Source: Mesorhizobium sp. WSM3860 (GTDB taxonomy: Bacteria > Pseudomonadota > Alphaproteobacteria > Rhizobiales > Rhizobiaceae). From it: DNA of 64,000 nt. Made by a program: the position numbers and the translations under genes. Position 1 is the stretch's first letter. The number at the start of each line of letters is the position of its first letter. This document shows, in pieces, positions 36,836 through 45,904 of this stretch. The notes beneath the pieces were generated by a model, which searched no databases, was not told where the DNA came from, and saw only the letters and a list, made by a program, of their open reading frames with translations. The stretch covers positions 1 to 64,000 of the forward strand of contig NZ_NSGF01000022.1 in assembly GCF_002294995.1 (NCBI RefSeq), given 5' to 3'.

Positions 36836-37858
36836 TCATGGGTTTGCCGGCTCCCGCGGCAGGCTGCGGTTGCGTCGCGGTCTGAAGTACAAAGCCAGGT
36901 CGCGGAAGGACTGGTTCATCAGCACGGCCATCAGCAGCATCACGCCGATGATCAGGCTCGACCAGTTGCGGTCGATCTGGGTGAAGTAGATGCCCTGGCT
37001 GACGATGGCGAAGGTGACGGTGCCGACGAAGATGCCGAGGACGGACCCGAAGCCGCCGGTCAACAGCACGCCGCCGACCACGACGGACACGATGGCGTTG
37101 AAGATGAAGTTCATGCCGCCGGAGACCTGGGCGGAGTTGAACAGGATCGCCTGGCACATACCGACGAACGTGGCGCTGACCGCCGACAACACGAACAGCG
37201 CAATTGTCATGCGGTTCGTCGGAATGCCGGCGTTGCGGGCGCTGACCTTGTCGCCGCCCATTGCAAACAGCCAGTTGCCGTAGCGGGTCTTGTGCAGGAC
37301 GAAGCCGATGACGGCGGCAAACGCGACCCACCAGACGATGATGACTTGGTGGCTGCCGCCGATCAGCTGGCCGAACAGGAACTTGGCCCAGTCCGGCGCG
37401 GTCAGCGCCACGCTGGCAGTCCCGGTCAGAAGCACCGAAGCGCTGAGCACCACTCCCTGCATGGCGACGAGCGTGGCCAGGGTGATGATCAGCGATGGCA
37501 CCGAGGTGCGGATGGTCAGCAGGCCGTTGACCAGGCCGACCGCCACGCCGACGGCAAGCGTCCCGGCGATAGCTACCGATATGGGCAGTCCGTAATAGCC
37601 GGCGAGGATGGCAGTGGTCATCGAACCCGCCGGGATCAGAGCGCCGATGGAGATGTCGAGCTCGCCCGAGATCATCAGCAGCCCGACGGGAATGGCGACA
37701 ATGCCGAGATTGGCCGCGAAGTTGACCCAGCTCGCCGCGCCGACGAGCGTGCCCAGATTGGCGCCGCCGAACAGGACGAAGAACAGCACCACGCCGACGA
37801 GACTGAGGATCGAGCCGGCTTCGGGGCGGCGCAGCACGGATTTGATTGCGTCCATCAT
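36836..37858 (-). CDS. ABC importer permease 2 of the moc-like cluster (RbsC/FrcC family)
   Basis: A 340-residue membrane protein with about 8-10 helices and the family signature ILVAIPVGLLMISGELDISIG-type loop (here GIVAIPVGLLMISGELDIS). ATG 37858 overlaps the previous permease stop (ATGA), so the true protein is shorter than the open frame, which continues out of phase into the neighbour. It is a clear paralogue of the permease at 37855-38910 and probably forms a heterodimer with it. Confidence 0.85.
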   Translation of the reverse strand: MMDAIKSVLRRPEAGSILSLVGVVLFFVLFGGANLGTLVGAASWVNFAANLGIVAIPVGLLMISGELDISIGALIPAGSMTTAILAGYYGLPISVAIAGTLAVGVAVGLVNGLLTIRTSVPSLIITLATLVAMQGVVLSASVLLTGTASVALTAPDWAKFLFGQLIGGSHQVIIVWWVAFAAVIGFVLHKTRYGNWLFAMGGDKVSARNAGIPTNRMTIALFVLSAVSATFVGMCQAILFNSAQVSGGMNFIFNAIVSVVVGGVLLTGGFGSVLGIFVGTVTFAIVSQGIYFTQIDRNWSSLIIGVMLLMAVLMNQSFRDLALYFRPRRNRSLPREPANP

Positions 37859-38910
37859 GACTGTCCTCCCTTCTTCGACGAATAGCTGAGCGCCAACCGC
37901 CGGAAGGTGTCGTTGGTCAGCACCGCGATGAGCAGCAGCGCGCCGATGATGACGCTTCCAACATTGGGATCGAGGCTGGTGAAGTAGATGCCCTGGTTCA
38001 CGATCGAGAAGGTGATCGTGCCGAACACGATGCCGACGATCGAGCCGAAACCGCCGGTGAGCAAAACGCCGCCGATGACCACGCACATGATGGAATTGAA
38101 GATGAAGGACTGGCCTGCCAGAACCTGCGCGCTCTGGTAGACCATAACTTCGCTGACGCCGACGAAGGCGGCGCTGAACCCGGACAGCATGAACAGACCG
38201 ATGGTCAGCCGTTTGGTCGGGATGCCGACGTTGCGCGCGCTTTCCTTGTCGCCGCCGAGCGCATAGATCCAGTTGCCTATGGGCGAGATGTGCAGCAGCC
38301 AGAACAGGGCAACGACGAACACCACCCACCACAGGATCGTGACCTGGAACATGCCGCCGAGATAGTCGCCGAGGATTGCCTTGGTAAACGGGTCAGGGAC
38401 GAGCGAGACTCCGGTGCTACCCGCGATCTTGACGGTGAGACCCAACGTCAGACCCATCGTGCCGAACATGGTGCCGATGGTGATGATGAGGGACGGAATG
38501 GTCGTTCTCGTCACGAACAGGCCGTTGAGCAAGCCGACGGCGAGGCCGAGCCCGAGCGCGGCCGTTATGCCAAGCCAATCGGGGAGCCCATAGTAGCCGG
38601 AGATGATGGCGGCGGTCAGCGACGCCGCGGGGATGATGGCGCCGACCGAGATGTCCAATTCCCCGGCGATCATCAGCAACCCTATCGGCAGCGCGATGAT
38701 CCCGATCTCGGAAGCGATGTTCAACCAGCTGGCCGTGCCGGCCGTCGACATGAAGCCGCTGCCGCCGAACAGGCCGAAGAAAAGCAGGACGGCGACCATG
38801 CCAAGGAACGAAGCCGACTCCGGTCGGCGCGCTAGCCGGCCGAGGGCAAGTCTAGACTGCGTCCGCTCCGGCGCCGGAGTTGTCGATGTGGATGCGACGG
38901 GATGTGCCAT
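37855..38910 (-). CDS. ABC importer permease 1 of the moc-like cluster (RbsC/FrcC family)
   Basis: A 351-residue membrane protein, paralogous to the next gene: GIIALPIGLLMIAGELDISV, GGVLLTGGFGSIVGIVFGTI and ALGGDKESARNVGIPTKRLT line up segment by segment. An N-terminal 25-residue polar stretch precedes the first helix. Tandem non-identical permeases with a single-NBD ATPase suggest a recent duplication inside the importer. It follows the binding-protein gene after a strong hairpin. Confidence 0.85.
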   Translation of the reverse strand: MAHPVASTSTTPAPERTQSRLALGRLARRPESASFLGMVAVLLFFGLFGGSGFMSTAGTASWLNIASEIGIIALPIGLLMIAGELDISVGAIIPAASLTAAIISGYYGLPDWLGITAALGLGLAVGLLNGLFVTRTTIPSLIITIGTMFGTMGLTLGLTVKIAGSTGVSLVPDPFTKAILGDYLGGMFQVTILWWVVFVVALFWLLHISPIGNWIYALGGDKESARNVGIPTKRLTIGLFMLSGFSAAFVGVSEVMVYQSAQVLAGQSFIFNSIMCVVIGGVLLTGGFGSIVGIVFGTITFSIVNQGIYFTSLDPNVGSVIIGALLLIAVLTNDTFRRLALSYSSKKGGQS

Positions 38911-38970
38911 TAGGGTAATCCACGAGCACGCGGCCGGCCACGAAGCGGCCGCCGCACAAAGGAATGGAAT

Positions 38971-38999
38971 GGCCGCCCACGCCGGAAGCGTGGGCGGCC
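38971..38999 (-). terminator. Strong GC hairpin between binding-protein and permease genes
   Basis: GGCCGCCCACGC-TTCCG-GCGTGGGCGGCC makes a 12-bp stem in the 103-bp gap after the binding-protein gene. No strong T-run follows, so it more likely stabilises the upstream mRNA or partly terminates, as at 18419-18456. Confidence 0.6.
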
Positions 39000-39013
39000 G
39001 GCCCTTGGGAGGA

Positions 39014-39979
39014 CTATCGCGTCCCTGCTTTCACGCCGGCGATGGTGGCGTCGACGTTTGACTTGTCGATGATACCTGGTCCCGTAAGGATTTCGCGGGT
39101 GGGCACCGACAAGCCGTAGTTGACGTGGCCGTTCAGGATCGCAACGGCGAGATAGCCTTGCAGGTAGCCCTGCTGGTCGATTGCGCAGTCCTGCTGGCCA
39201 CCCTTGATGTTGTTCAGGATGGTTTCGTCGAAGTTCATGCCGCACAGATGTACTTTGCCGACCTTGCCGGCCTGGGTAATGCCATTCATGGCGGAGTTGG
39301 CGTCGACGTTGCCGATCGTGAAGACTGCGTTCACGTCCTGGTGCTGCAGGAGATAGGCCTTCACCGCCTGCGCAACGGCCGTGGCCGAGCCGAAGGATGT
39401 GGCGGGCAATGGTAGTGCGTCCGCTTCGCCGCCGCCGTTTTTCATGCCTTCCTTGAAGCCGCTGCAGAAGGCTTCGATGTTGGCGGCGCCGGGCAGCGTG
39501 TTGATGCAGACGCCCTTCTTGTTGCCGGCCTTGGCAAGGTATTCGCCGGCCGCGACACCGCCCTTGTAGTCGTCGGAGCCGACATAATTCATGGCGCCAA
39601 GACGATCGGCCGCCTTCAGCCCGCCGGCGTTGTAGATGATCAGCGGAATGCCGGCATCGCGCACGGCCTTGAAGGCCGGGTCCATCGCTTCCGGCACCCA
39701 GTCCGGGCCGACAATGGCGTCGGCCTTCTGGTCGATCGCCTGGCGGATCAGCTCGGCCGCGTCCACGCCCAGATTGTCGTAGTTCTGCGGCCCGAGCCAG
39801 GTGACCTTGCCGCCTTGCGCCTCGACCACCTTGCCGGCGTCTTCGGCGCCGCGCTTGACGATCGACCAGAACGGATCGTCCGGTTTGCCGCCGACGACGA
39901 AGATGTTCGCGGCGAGCGTCGCGCCGGTGCTGAACCCAATCAGCACCGCTGTCGACACCAGTGTCTTGAAAAGCTTCAT
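39014..39979 (-). CDS. mocB: Periplasmic inositol/rhizopine-type binding protein (MocB-like)
   Basis: A 321-residue Peripla_BP_4 protein with a Sec signal (residues 1-23, TLAA-NI), then IFVVGGKPDDPFWSIVKRGA, GADAIVGPDWVPEA-type strand, VFTIGNVDANSAMNGI and CAIDQQGYLQGYLAV. It is the first gene of the transporter half of the cluster and presumably the most abundant product. MocB of rhizopine loci has the same role; the actual ligand (rhizopine, pinitol, another inositol ether) is not decidable from sequence. Confidence 0.78.
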   Translation of the reverse strand: MKLFKTLVSTAVLIGFSTGATLAANIFVVGGKPDDPFWSIVKRGAEDAGKVVEAQGGKVTWLGPQNYDNLGVDAAELIRQAIDQKADAIVGPDWVPEAMDPAFKAVRDAGIPLIIYNAGGLKAADRLGAMNYVGSDDYKGGVAAGEYLAKAGNKKGVCINTLPGAANIEAFCSGFKEGMKNGGGEADALPLPATSFGSATAVAQAVKAYLLQHQDVNAVFTIGNVDANSAMNGITQAGKVGKVHLCGMNFDETILNNIKGGQQDCAIDQQGYLQGYLAVAILNGHVNYGLSVPTREILTGPGIIDKSNVDATIAGVKAGTR

Positions 39980-40075
39980 AGTCTTCCTCCCAGATTGACC
40001 CCGCGGGGTTTCAACAAAAGTCTTCCTGTCCCGGGTCCGCTCCTCACGGGCACAGTCGAAACAGCTCTTGGTTCG

Positions 40076-41122
40076 TCATTGCGCCGGCATTCCGGAGGCC
40101 GGATCCTTGCTGCCCTCCTGCCGGCCGCGCATCTTTTCCTTCTTCTTGCGGAAGCGGGCCTTCATGACCTCGTCGGCTTCCTTGCTGCCGTCGTGCCAAG
40201 TGCCGAACAGCTTATCGAGGGGCACCAGCCCATCGCCGCCGTAATTCACCTCGAAATACTTGTGGTGCAGGTAGTGCACGTAGGAATGGCTATCGAGATT
40301 GACCTTGTCGGTGAGCTCGAAGGTCTCGAAACCGAGATGGCCGTTCACGGCGCCAAATCCTGCTCCGTGCAAAGTGAAGTAGGCGCAGACCGGGTTCGAA
40401 GGGATCAACAGGTGCAGCCAGGCTTCGGCATGATAGAGGAAGCCTTCGAGCGGGTGCATCGACAGCGACGACCAGGGGCTGGGATTGATCGAATTGTGAT
40501 GAACCGAATGCACCCATTTGTAGAGCGGCGGCCAATGGATCGCCCGGTGCAGGAAGAAGAAATAGACCTCGTGCACCGCCGGGGCGATCAGCACCAGGAA
40601 CGATAGGTACAGCCAGTTCGTCGTCCACGGCAGCCAGACCGCCCAGCTGTTCGCGTAGACCCACAGCATCACGATCTCGACGACCGTCCACAGCGGGATG
40701 ACGACGAAGAACGAGCGGGTGAAATTGTCGATGTTCTGGCTTTGAAACCAGAACACGTCGGACGGTGCGTCCGAAGGAAATTTCGGATTGTATTTGAAGC
40801 GGTTCTGCTGTTTGCGCTGGACGTAATAGCGCAGCTCGAAGAAGCCGTAGAAAAGGAAAATCCCGGCAGCGTTCAGGCCATATAGCCACAAGTAATTGAG
40901 GAGCGAGAAGCTGCCGAGGCTCTGCCAACTTGGGATCAGCAGGTTCACCCAGATGATCGACGTCGCGAGATGAAATGCGTTCCACGGCCAGAGAAACTCA
41001 GGAATCCACGCCACGACCTTCTTTGCGCTGAACGGACGATGCCAGATCGGCGCCGGCTCGGCGGGGCGATGTGGTGTCCAGTTACCGCGCTTGTCGCGCG
41101 TTCCATACTGAAGGTCATCCAT
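40076..41122 (-). CDS. mocD: MocD-like integral membrane di-iron oxygenase (fatty-acid-hydroxylase/sterol-desaturase superfamily)
   Basis: A 348-residue membrane protein with several hydrophobic helices and the His cluster of the superfamily: VHEVYFFFLHRAIH, YKWVHSVHHNS, MHPLEG and HSYVHYLHHKYFEVNYG, which supply the eight or so His ligands of a di-iron centre. MocD of R. leguminosarum is thought to hydroxylate, and so remove, the methyl group of 3-O-methyl-scyllo-inosamine, using MocE and MocF for electrons. ATG 41122 starts MDDLQYG after AGGAGGCG. It is the first minus-strand gene facing a LacI regulator. Confidence 0.8.
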   Translation of the reverse strand: MDDLQYGTRDKRGNWTPHRPAEPAPIWHRPFSAKKVVAWIPEFLWPWNAFHLATSIIWVNLLIPSWQSLGSFSLLNYLWLYGLNAAGIFLFYGFFELRYYVQRKQQNRFKYNPKFPSDAPSDVFWFQSQNIDNFTRSFFVVIPLWTVVEIVMLWVYANSWAVWLPWTTNWLYLSFLVLIAPAVHEVYFFFLHRAIHWPPLYKWVHSVHHNSINPSPWSSLSMHPLEGFLYHAEAWLHLLIPSNPVCAYFTLHGAGFGAVNGHLGFETFELTDKVNLDSHSYVHYLHHKYFEVNYGGDGLVPLDKLFGTWHDGSKEADEVMKARFRKKKEKMRGRQEGSKDPASGMPAQ

Positions 41123-41312
41123 CGTGACAGCGCCTCCTGCCCGGGTCAGTCCTGAGATTGAGGGGCAGCCCGCCTGGGGCTGATCGAGGAAGTCAATCTC
41201 GATTCGAGGCGATTCATATCGGACGCTTGATCTTCCTAGAAGGCCAAAATAGTATAAAATAAACATTTGTATCATTTAGTATCAGTCACAATGATATAGC
41301 CAGGATAGGCTC
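41123..41312. promoter_or_regulatory. Divergent mocD-like/LacI control region
   Basis: The 190-bp gap has an AT-rich core (about 41240-41300) including, on the minus strand, GATACTAAAT-GATACAAATG, two 10-bp near-direct repeats. No CG-centred LacI palindrome was found. It must hold promoters for both the moc-like operon and the LacI gene. Confidence 0.45.
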
Positions 41313-42347
41313 ATGAAGCGTCCGACAATCCATGATCTCGCCACTGCGGCAGGCGTGTCCGTGGCGACCGTAAACAGGATTCTGAGCGGCACCGTTTCCG
41401 TCCGCGCGAAGACCGTCCAACGCGTGCAGAGCGCGGCGGAAGATATCGGCTTTTACGGCATCGGAGCTATTGACGACCGCGCCCGCAAGATATCGCCGCA
41501 TTACCGATTGGGCTTCCTGCTTCAGCAGTCGACCCGTGACCTCTATCAGCTGTTCGGAAAGAAAATCGTGGCCGCCTGCCGCGACCGCCGGGACGAGGTG
41601 ATCGAGCCTGTCGTCGACTTTGTGGATCTGCTGATGCCTGAGACCATTTCGAGCCGCCTCATCGCGCTCGGCGAGTCCTGCGACGCTGTCGCGGTAGTCG
41701 CGGCAGACCACCCGATCATCGGCCAGGCCATCCGTTCGCTGAAGGAGGCGGGAAGGCCGGTTGTTGCCTACATCACCGACCAATCCGCTCCGGAACGGGC
41801 CGCCTATGTCGGCACCGACAACTGGAAACTCGGGCGCACTGCTGCCTTCCTGATCACCCAAACGACTCATGGTCCTGGTCGCATTGCGGTGTTCATAGGC
41901 AACCACCGGTATCAGTGCCAGGACGTCTCGGACGCCAGCTTCCGCTCCTATTTGCGTGAGCACGCCCCGCGGCTCACGGTGGAGGAGAGCCGCCCCACCC
42001 ACGAGGAAGCGAGCGAAGCTTATCGTATGGTCGCCGAGTTGCTGAAGGCGACGGACGACCTTGTTGGCATCCTCATCGTCGGCGGCGGAATAACGGGTGT
42101 GCTTCGCGCCTTGCGGGAGGTGTCGCCTGAGAGGCGGTCAGGCATCAAGGTGGTATGCCGTGACATTGGCCCCGAAACGCGAAAGGGCCTGTCTGAAGGC
42201 CTGATCACTGCAGCGCTCTGCCACCCGCTTGAAGCGACCTCGGCCCTTCTTGTGCAGACGATGATCGATGTCATTGGGCCGCAGGCGCCGTTGGCTACCC
42301 TCCAGCGGTCTATCCCTTTTGAAATTGTCACTCCGGAGAATATCTGA
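41313..42347 (+). CDS. LacI-family transcriptional regulator of the moc-like cluster
   Basis: A 344-residue LacI regulator: HTH at residues 3-50 (TIHDLATAAGVSVATVNRIL, hinge TVQRVQSAAEDIGF) and a periplasmic-binding-protein-type effector domain with GRIAVFIGNHRYQCQDV. It is divergent from the moc-like operon, the usual place for its controller. Rhizopine loci described earlier use a GntR-type MocR, so a LacI controller hints at a different inducer. Confidence 0.85.
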   Translation: MKRPTIHDLATAAGVSVATVNRILSGTVSVRAKTVQRVQSAAEDIGFYGIGAIDDRARKISPHYRLGFLLQQSTRDLYQLFGKKIVAACRDRRDEVIEPVVDFVDLLMPETISSRLIALGESCDAVAVVAADHPIIGQAIRSLKEAGRPVVAYITDQSAPERAAYVGTDNWKLGRTAAFLITQTTHGPGRIAVFIGNHRYQCQDVSDASFRSYLREHAPRLTVEESRPTHEEASEAYRMVAELLKATDDLVGILIVGGGITGVLRALREVSPERRSGIKVVCRDIGPETRKGLSEGLITAALCHPLEATSALLVQTMIDVIGPQAPLATLQRSIPFEIVTPENI

Positions 42348-42427
42348 CGCAAAAATATCAGCTCCGGGCATCAGGCGAACTGTGGTTGTCCGAAAGCGAA
42401 CGCGGCAAACAACCTCCTCCAGATCGG

Positions 42428-43007
42428 CTAATGCTTCAAAATCTGGCTGAGGAACAATTTCGTCCGATCATGGCGCGGGTGGCCGAAAAACGCGTCGGGC
42501 GTGCCCTCTTCGACGATCTGTCGTAGAGCGTGGTGACGACGCCCTGGCTAATCAGGAAGGGCAGTTTCTCGCGGATGAAAGGCAGGCTGAGATGGAACGT
42601 CTCGAAGCAGGCGATGAAGAGCAGCAGCAGCTCCAGCCAGACGATGCCGATCTGCAACTTGAGCGGCGCAAAGCCGATCAGCACCACGTTCAACGTGAAG
42701 ATCACCGCGATAGCGAAACCGATGGCGAAGCGCCGGTATAGGCCGCTCGTCGACGGCTCGCCGATCACCGGGCGCATGAGCTCGGCGAAGCCGGTGCCCG
42801 ACATGTTGAACGCCATGAAGACCAGCAGCACGGCGCCGAACATCATCGCCACGAACCAGGGCTTGTGAACGATGGAGCAGGGGGCCGCGATATAGTGTCG
42901 TAAGCGTCCTCCCCCGCGTTGTCGTCGATGATGTCCGCTTTCGGGAGCCTGTCGGCGCCGAAACTCTTCACGAAAACGGACCGGCAGATTCGGGCTGGCT
43001 GCGTCAT
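42428..43007 (-). pseudogene. Composite gene scar: frameshifted membrane protein joined to an amino-acid ABC ATPase tail
   Basis: Minus strand from ATG 43007 reads MTQPARICRSVFVKSFGADR and on through LPKADIIDDNAGEDAYDTI; a one-base shift near 42895 then continues as CSIVHKPWFVAMMFGAVLLV, a hydrophobic protein with three helices. Coding sense fails near 42525; in another frame the DNA reads IVEEGTPDAFF, then RTKLFLSQILKH and stop (42428-42430), the characteristic C-terminus of GlnQ/HisP-type amino-acid ABC ATPases. Two unrelated broken genes are thus joined by a deletion. The membrane protein is not recognised. Confidence 0.55.
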
Positions 43008-43079
43008 TATCGTGACCTAACTTGAAGCGGCCATGCGCACCTAGGTTCTGAGCTCGATCAATTCGCTAGCAGCGCCCCT

Positions 43080-43097
43080 GTAGCAGCCCCCTGCTAC
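43080..43097. repeat. Perfect hairpin GTAGCAG-CCCC-CTGCTAC
   Basis: A perfect 7-bp stem with a CCCC loop lies between the gene scar and the unknown gene at 43219. No T-run follows on either side, so a terminator is only one possibility. Confidence 0.4.
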
Positions 43098-43218
43098 CAG
43101 TCATGCAATTTTCCGTGCTAGCCAACGAACGAATGGCGAGCCTCGCCGAAGTCGTGTAGGGTCAGAGAAAGAAGATGCGACCCTGGCACGATGCAGCTGG
43201 GTGAATCTGGGAGGATTC

Positions 43219-43692
43219 ATGGTCGAAATCATCTCCAAGCGGGATGGCCCGCGGCGCGAGGATGTTCAGGTCAAGCGACTGATCCAACAGAACCGCTCCA
43301 CTATTGCGCGTCTTGCCGACCAGATCAGCGGCGGCAACTATTCGGCATCCAGGAAATCACGCCAGAAGCCGAAAGCCGAAGGATTGATCATCCATGTCGG
43401 CGGTGGCACGCCAGTCGCCGCCGAGGCGGACCCGTCCATCCGTGTCACGATCAATGGCCGGGTGATCTCGGTGGATCAGAATACGGGCCGCCAAATCCAT
43501 CATATCGGCGATATCCGGAACCGGGGCGGTGCACAGGTCTTTGTCCTGGCGACGAAACAGAATGGCTTCTTCTCGCCAGTCGATGAAACCGTCGCGCAGG
43601 CGCTTGCCGACCTGGATGGATCAAAGCTCCTTGCAAGCTACACCGAAGAACAGCTTGCCACCGATATCGGAGTGAAACTCGGAATCGCTTAG
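43219..43692 (+). CDS. Conserved-looking protein of unknown function
   Basis: A 157-residue soluble protein starting MVEIISKRDGPRREDVQVKR after a good GGGAGG site. The N-terminal half is basic and polar (RLIQQNRSTIARLADQISGG); the C-terminal half looks beta-rich with repeated Val/Ile (IRVTINGRVISVDQNTGRQI, AQVFVLATKQNGFFSPVD). No signal peptide or membrane helix. It lies 99 bp before the sigma-54 activator in the same direction. I do not recognise a family. Confidence 0.65.
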   Translation: MVEIISKRDGPRREDVQVKRLIQQNRSTIARLADQISGGNYSASRKSRQKPKAEGLIIHVGGGTPVAAEADPSIRVTINGRVISVDQNTGRQIHHIGDIRNRGGAQVFVLATKQNGFFSPVDETVAQALADLDGSKLLASYTEEQLATDIGVKLGIA

Positions 43693-43790
43693 CCTGTCTT
43701 GCGAACGACCGTACCGGGCGCTTAACTCGCGAAACTGCAGCTCGACAGCATACAGAAATACCGTGCCCCAGAAGGTTCTGTGATGACTGA

Positions 43791-45869
43791 ATGAAACGCG
43801 GGATCGATACCAACCAGTTAAAGGCCGGAGCTCTCCCGGCTCGCGCGACGATGGCCACCGGACAGCTGGCATTGGACACCGTCGACTATGACGAGCGCGC
43901 CACAATGCGCGCCTGGGAAAACTTTCTGTCCGACGCGCCGAAATGCGCTCGCGATCCGGTCCAGGTGCGCTCGCTGATTCACGATTCCTGGTACCGCAGC
44001 GCCACTGGCGGGATCAACGCGCAGGGCGTCGAGGCACCCCTCAACAGCAACCGAGACGAAATCGAGTACCTAACCCGCGCCAACGCCGAGCTGCTTTCGG
44101 CGGCGCGGCGGCCGTTCGCCTCTCTTGGCCCCTTGCTGGAAGGGACCGGAGCGATGCTGGTGCTCGCCGACAGCGACGGTGTGCTGATCGAAGCCATCGG
44201 CGACAAGAAGACCCTGCATGATGGCATGGATATTCATCTCGCCATCGGCGGCAAATGGAACGAGGGCGCTGTCGGGACCAACGGCATCGGTACCGCGCTA
44301 TGGACCGGCGAACCGATCTTCGTCCACGCGGCTGAGCATTTCTGCGCCGGCATCAAAGCCTGGACCTGCGCCGGCGCGCCTATCCGCGATCCATTGGATG
44401 GAAAGATCATCGGTGTGGTCGATCTGTCAGGCTATTCGCCCATCTTCCGCCCCCACAACACCGCACTTGTCGCCGCCACGGCCAGGCAGATCGAAAAGGC
44501 GCTGGCCGAGCAGCAACAGGAGCAGCGGACCCGCCTGCTTGAAGCTTTCATTTCCTCTGCACCCGGCTACCGCGGGAAAGACGGCCTGGTAATCGTCGAT
44601 CACCGTGGCCGGGCGGTCTTCTGCAACAACGTGCCCAATGGCGACACAACGGAGATGACGGACGGCCCGCTGGAGCCGGGTCGCGGTCGTTGGCTGATGA
44701 AGCTGCCAGCGTCCGGCTCCGACAGCGATCTCGCCAAGGCGCTGCCGACTCATCTGCGATCCTGCCACATCACGCCACTGAAGCTGGACGGCAATCTCAG
44801 CGGCGCTGCTCTGGTGTTCCCAGCCGCGCCGGTGGTTTCCGGCGTGGCGGTGATCAAGCGTGAGGGGGATAAACAGCTGCAGGCTGCGACGTCGATGATC
44901 GTCGGCGAAAGCGAAAAGCTGCTGGCCGCGGTCGATGTCGCCTCTCGCGTGGCTCGGTCAAGCGGCGTCACGTCACTGCTGATAGAAGGCGAAACCGGCG
45001 TCGGCAAGGAGCTGTTCGCGCGGCTTGTCCATGCCGGCAGCCGGCGTACGGATAATGACCCGTTCATCGCAATGAATTGCGGTGCCATCACCAGGGAGCT
45101 GTTCGGCAGCGAATTGTTCGGCCACGTGGCCGGCGCCTTTACCGGCGCCTCGCGTGAAGGCAAGGCAGGCGTTTTCGAGCAGGCCAATGGCGGCGTGCTC
45201 AGCCTGGACGAGATCGGCGAGTTGCCGCTCGAGATCCAGCCGTTCCTGTTGCGTGTGCTGGAAGAGCGGGTCGTCCACCGCATCGGCGACGCCAGGGGGC
45301 GGCCGGTGGACGTCCGCCTGGTCGCCTCGACCAACCGCGACCTCAAGCAGGAAGTCGCCGCCGGGCGCTTCCGCAGCGACCTCTACTACCGCATAGGGGC
45401 CGTCTCGATCCGTGTCCCTGCCCTGCGCGAACGTGGCGAGGACGTGCTGTTGCTGGTCGAGCATTTCAACCGTCAGATTGCAGACAAGGCCGGCAGCGAT
45501 CCGCTGCAATTTTCAAGCCGCGCGCTCGAAGCCCTGCTTGCCTATCGCTGGCCGGGCAACGTACGCGAGCTGAGGAACCTGATGGAGCGTCTGCATATCC
45601 TGGCGCGAAACAGCACGATCGACCTCCAGGACCTTCCGTGGGAGATCACTGCAGGCAATCGCAGCGACATGAGCGTGCATAGCGATCAGCCTGCGACCAT
45701 GATCGAGGCGCCGGTGTACAATTTCGAGGATGCCGAACGCCAAGCGATCAGAAACGCGCTCGCTGCCGAGAGCGGCAATCTCAGCAAGGTCGCCCAGATG
45801 CTTGGCATTTCGCGGCCGACGCTTTATCGCAAGCTGAGCCAATACGGAATTCGACGCAGCTTCACCTGA
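43791..45869 (+). CDS. AcoR/MimR-type sigma-54-dependent transcriptional activator
   Basis: A 692-residue enhancer-binding protein. A GAF-like sensor is at about residues 100-235 (IGGKWNEGAVGTNGIGTALW). The AAA+ domain has Walker A at 400-407 (GETGVGKE), the sigma-54-contacting GAFTGA at 448-453 and Walker B about 469-474 (VLSLDE). A Fis-type HTH ends the protein (LSKVAQMLGISRPTLYRKLS). This architecture is AcoR, and MimR/PrmR regulators of propane-type monooxygenases belong here. It is the only sigma-54 activator in the window and the monooxygenase operon has a -24/-12 promoter, so I infer control of it. Start 43791 lacks a clear ribosome site; 43851 is possible. Confidence 0.88.
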   Translation: MKRGIDTNQLKAGALPARATMATGQLALDTVDYDERATMRAWENFLSDAPKCARDPVQVRSLIHDSWYRSATGGINAQGVEAPLNSNRDEIEYLTRANAELLSAARRPFASLGPLLEGTGAMLVLADSDGVLIEAIGDKKTLHDGMDIHLAIGGKWNEGAVGTNGIGTALWTGEPIFVHAAEHFCAGIKAWTCAGAPIRDPLDGKIIGVVDLSGYSPIFRPHNTALVAATARQIEKALAEQQQEQRTRLLEAFISSAPGYRGKDGLVIVDHRGRAVFCNNVPNGDTTEMTDGPLEPGRGRWLMKLPASGSDSDLAKALPTHLRSCHITPLKLDGNLSGAALVFPAAPVVSGVAVIKREGDKQLQAATSMIVGESEKLLAAVDVASRVARSSGVTSLLIEGETGVGKELFARLVHAGSRRTDNDPFIAMNCGAITRELFGSELFGHVAGAFTGASREGKAGVFEQANGGVLSLDEIGELPLEIQPFLLRVLEERVVHRIGDARGRPVDVRLVASTNRDLKQEVAAGRFRSDLYYRIGAVSIRVPALRERGEDVLLLVEHFNRQIADKAGSDPLQFSSRALEALLAYRWPGNVRELRNLMERLHILARNSTIDLQDLPWEITAGNRSDMSVHSDQPATMIEAPVYNFEDAERQAIRNALAAESGNLSKVAQMLGISRPTLYRKLSQYGIRRSFT

Positions 45870-45904
45870 AGCGCAGAAGCGAACCTGAAAGATCGCGACA
45901 CGCT

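Noticed and set aside
36836..38332. A 498-codon version of the second permease
   Set aside because: The extra N-terminal part is an out-of-frame reading of the first permease; ATG 37858 gives the normal family length.
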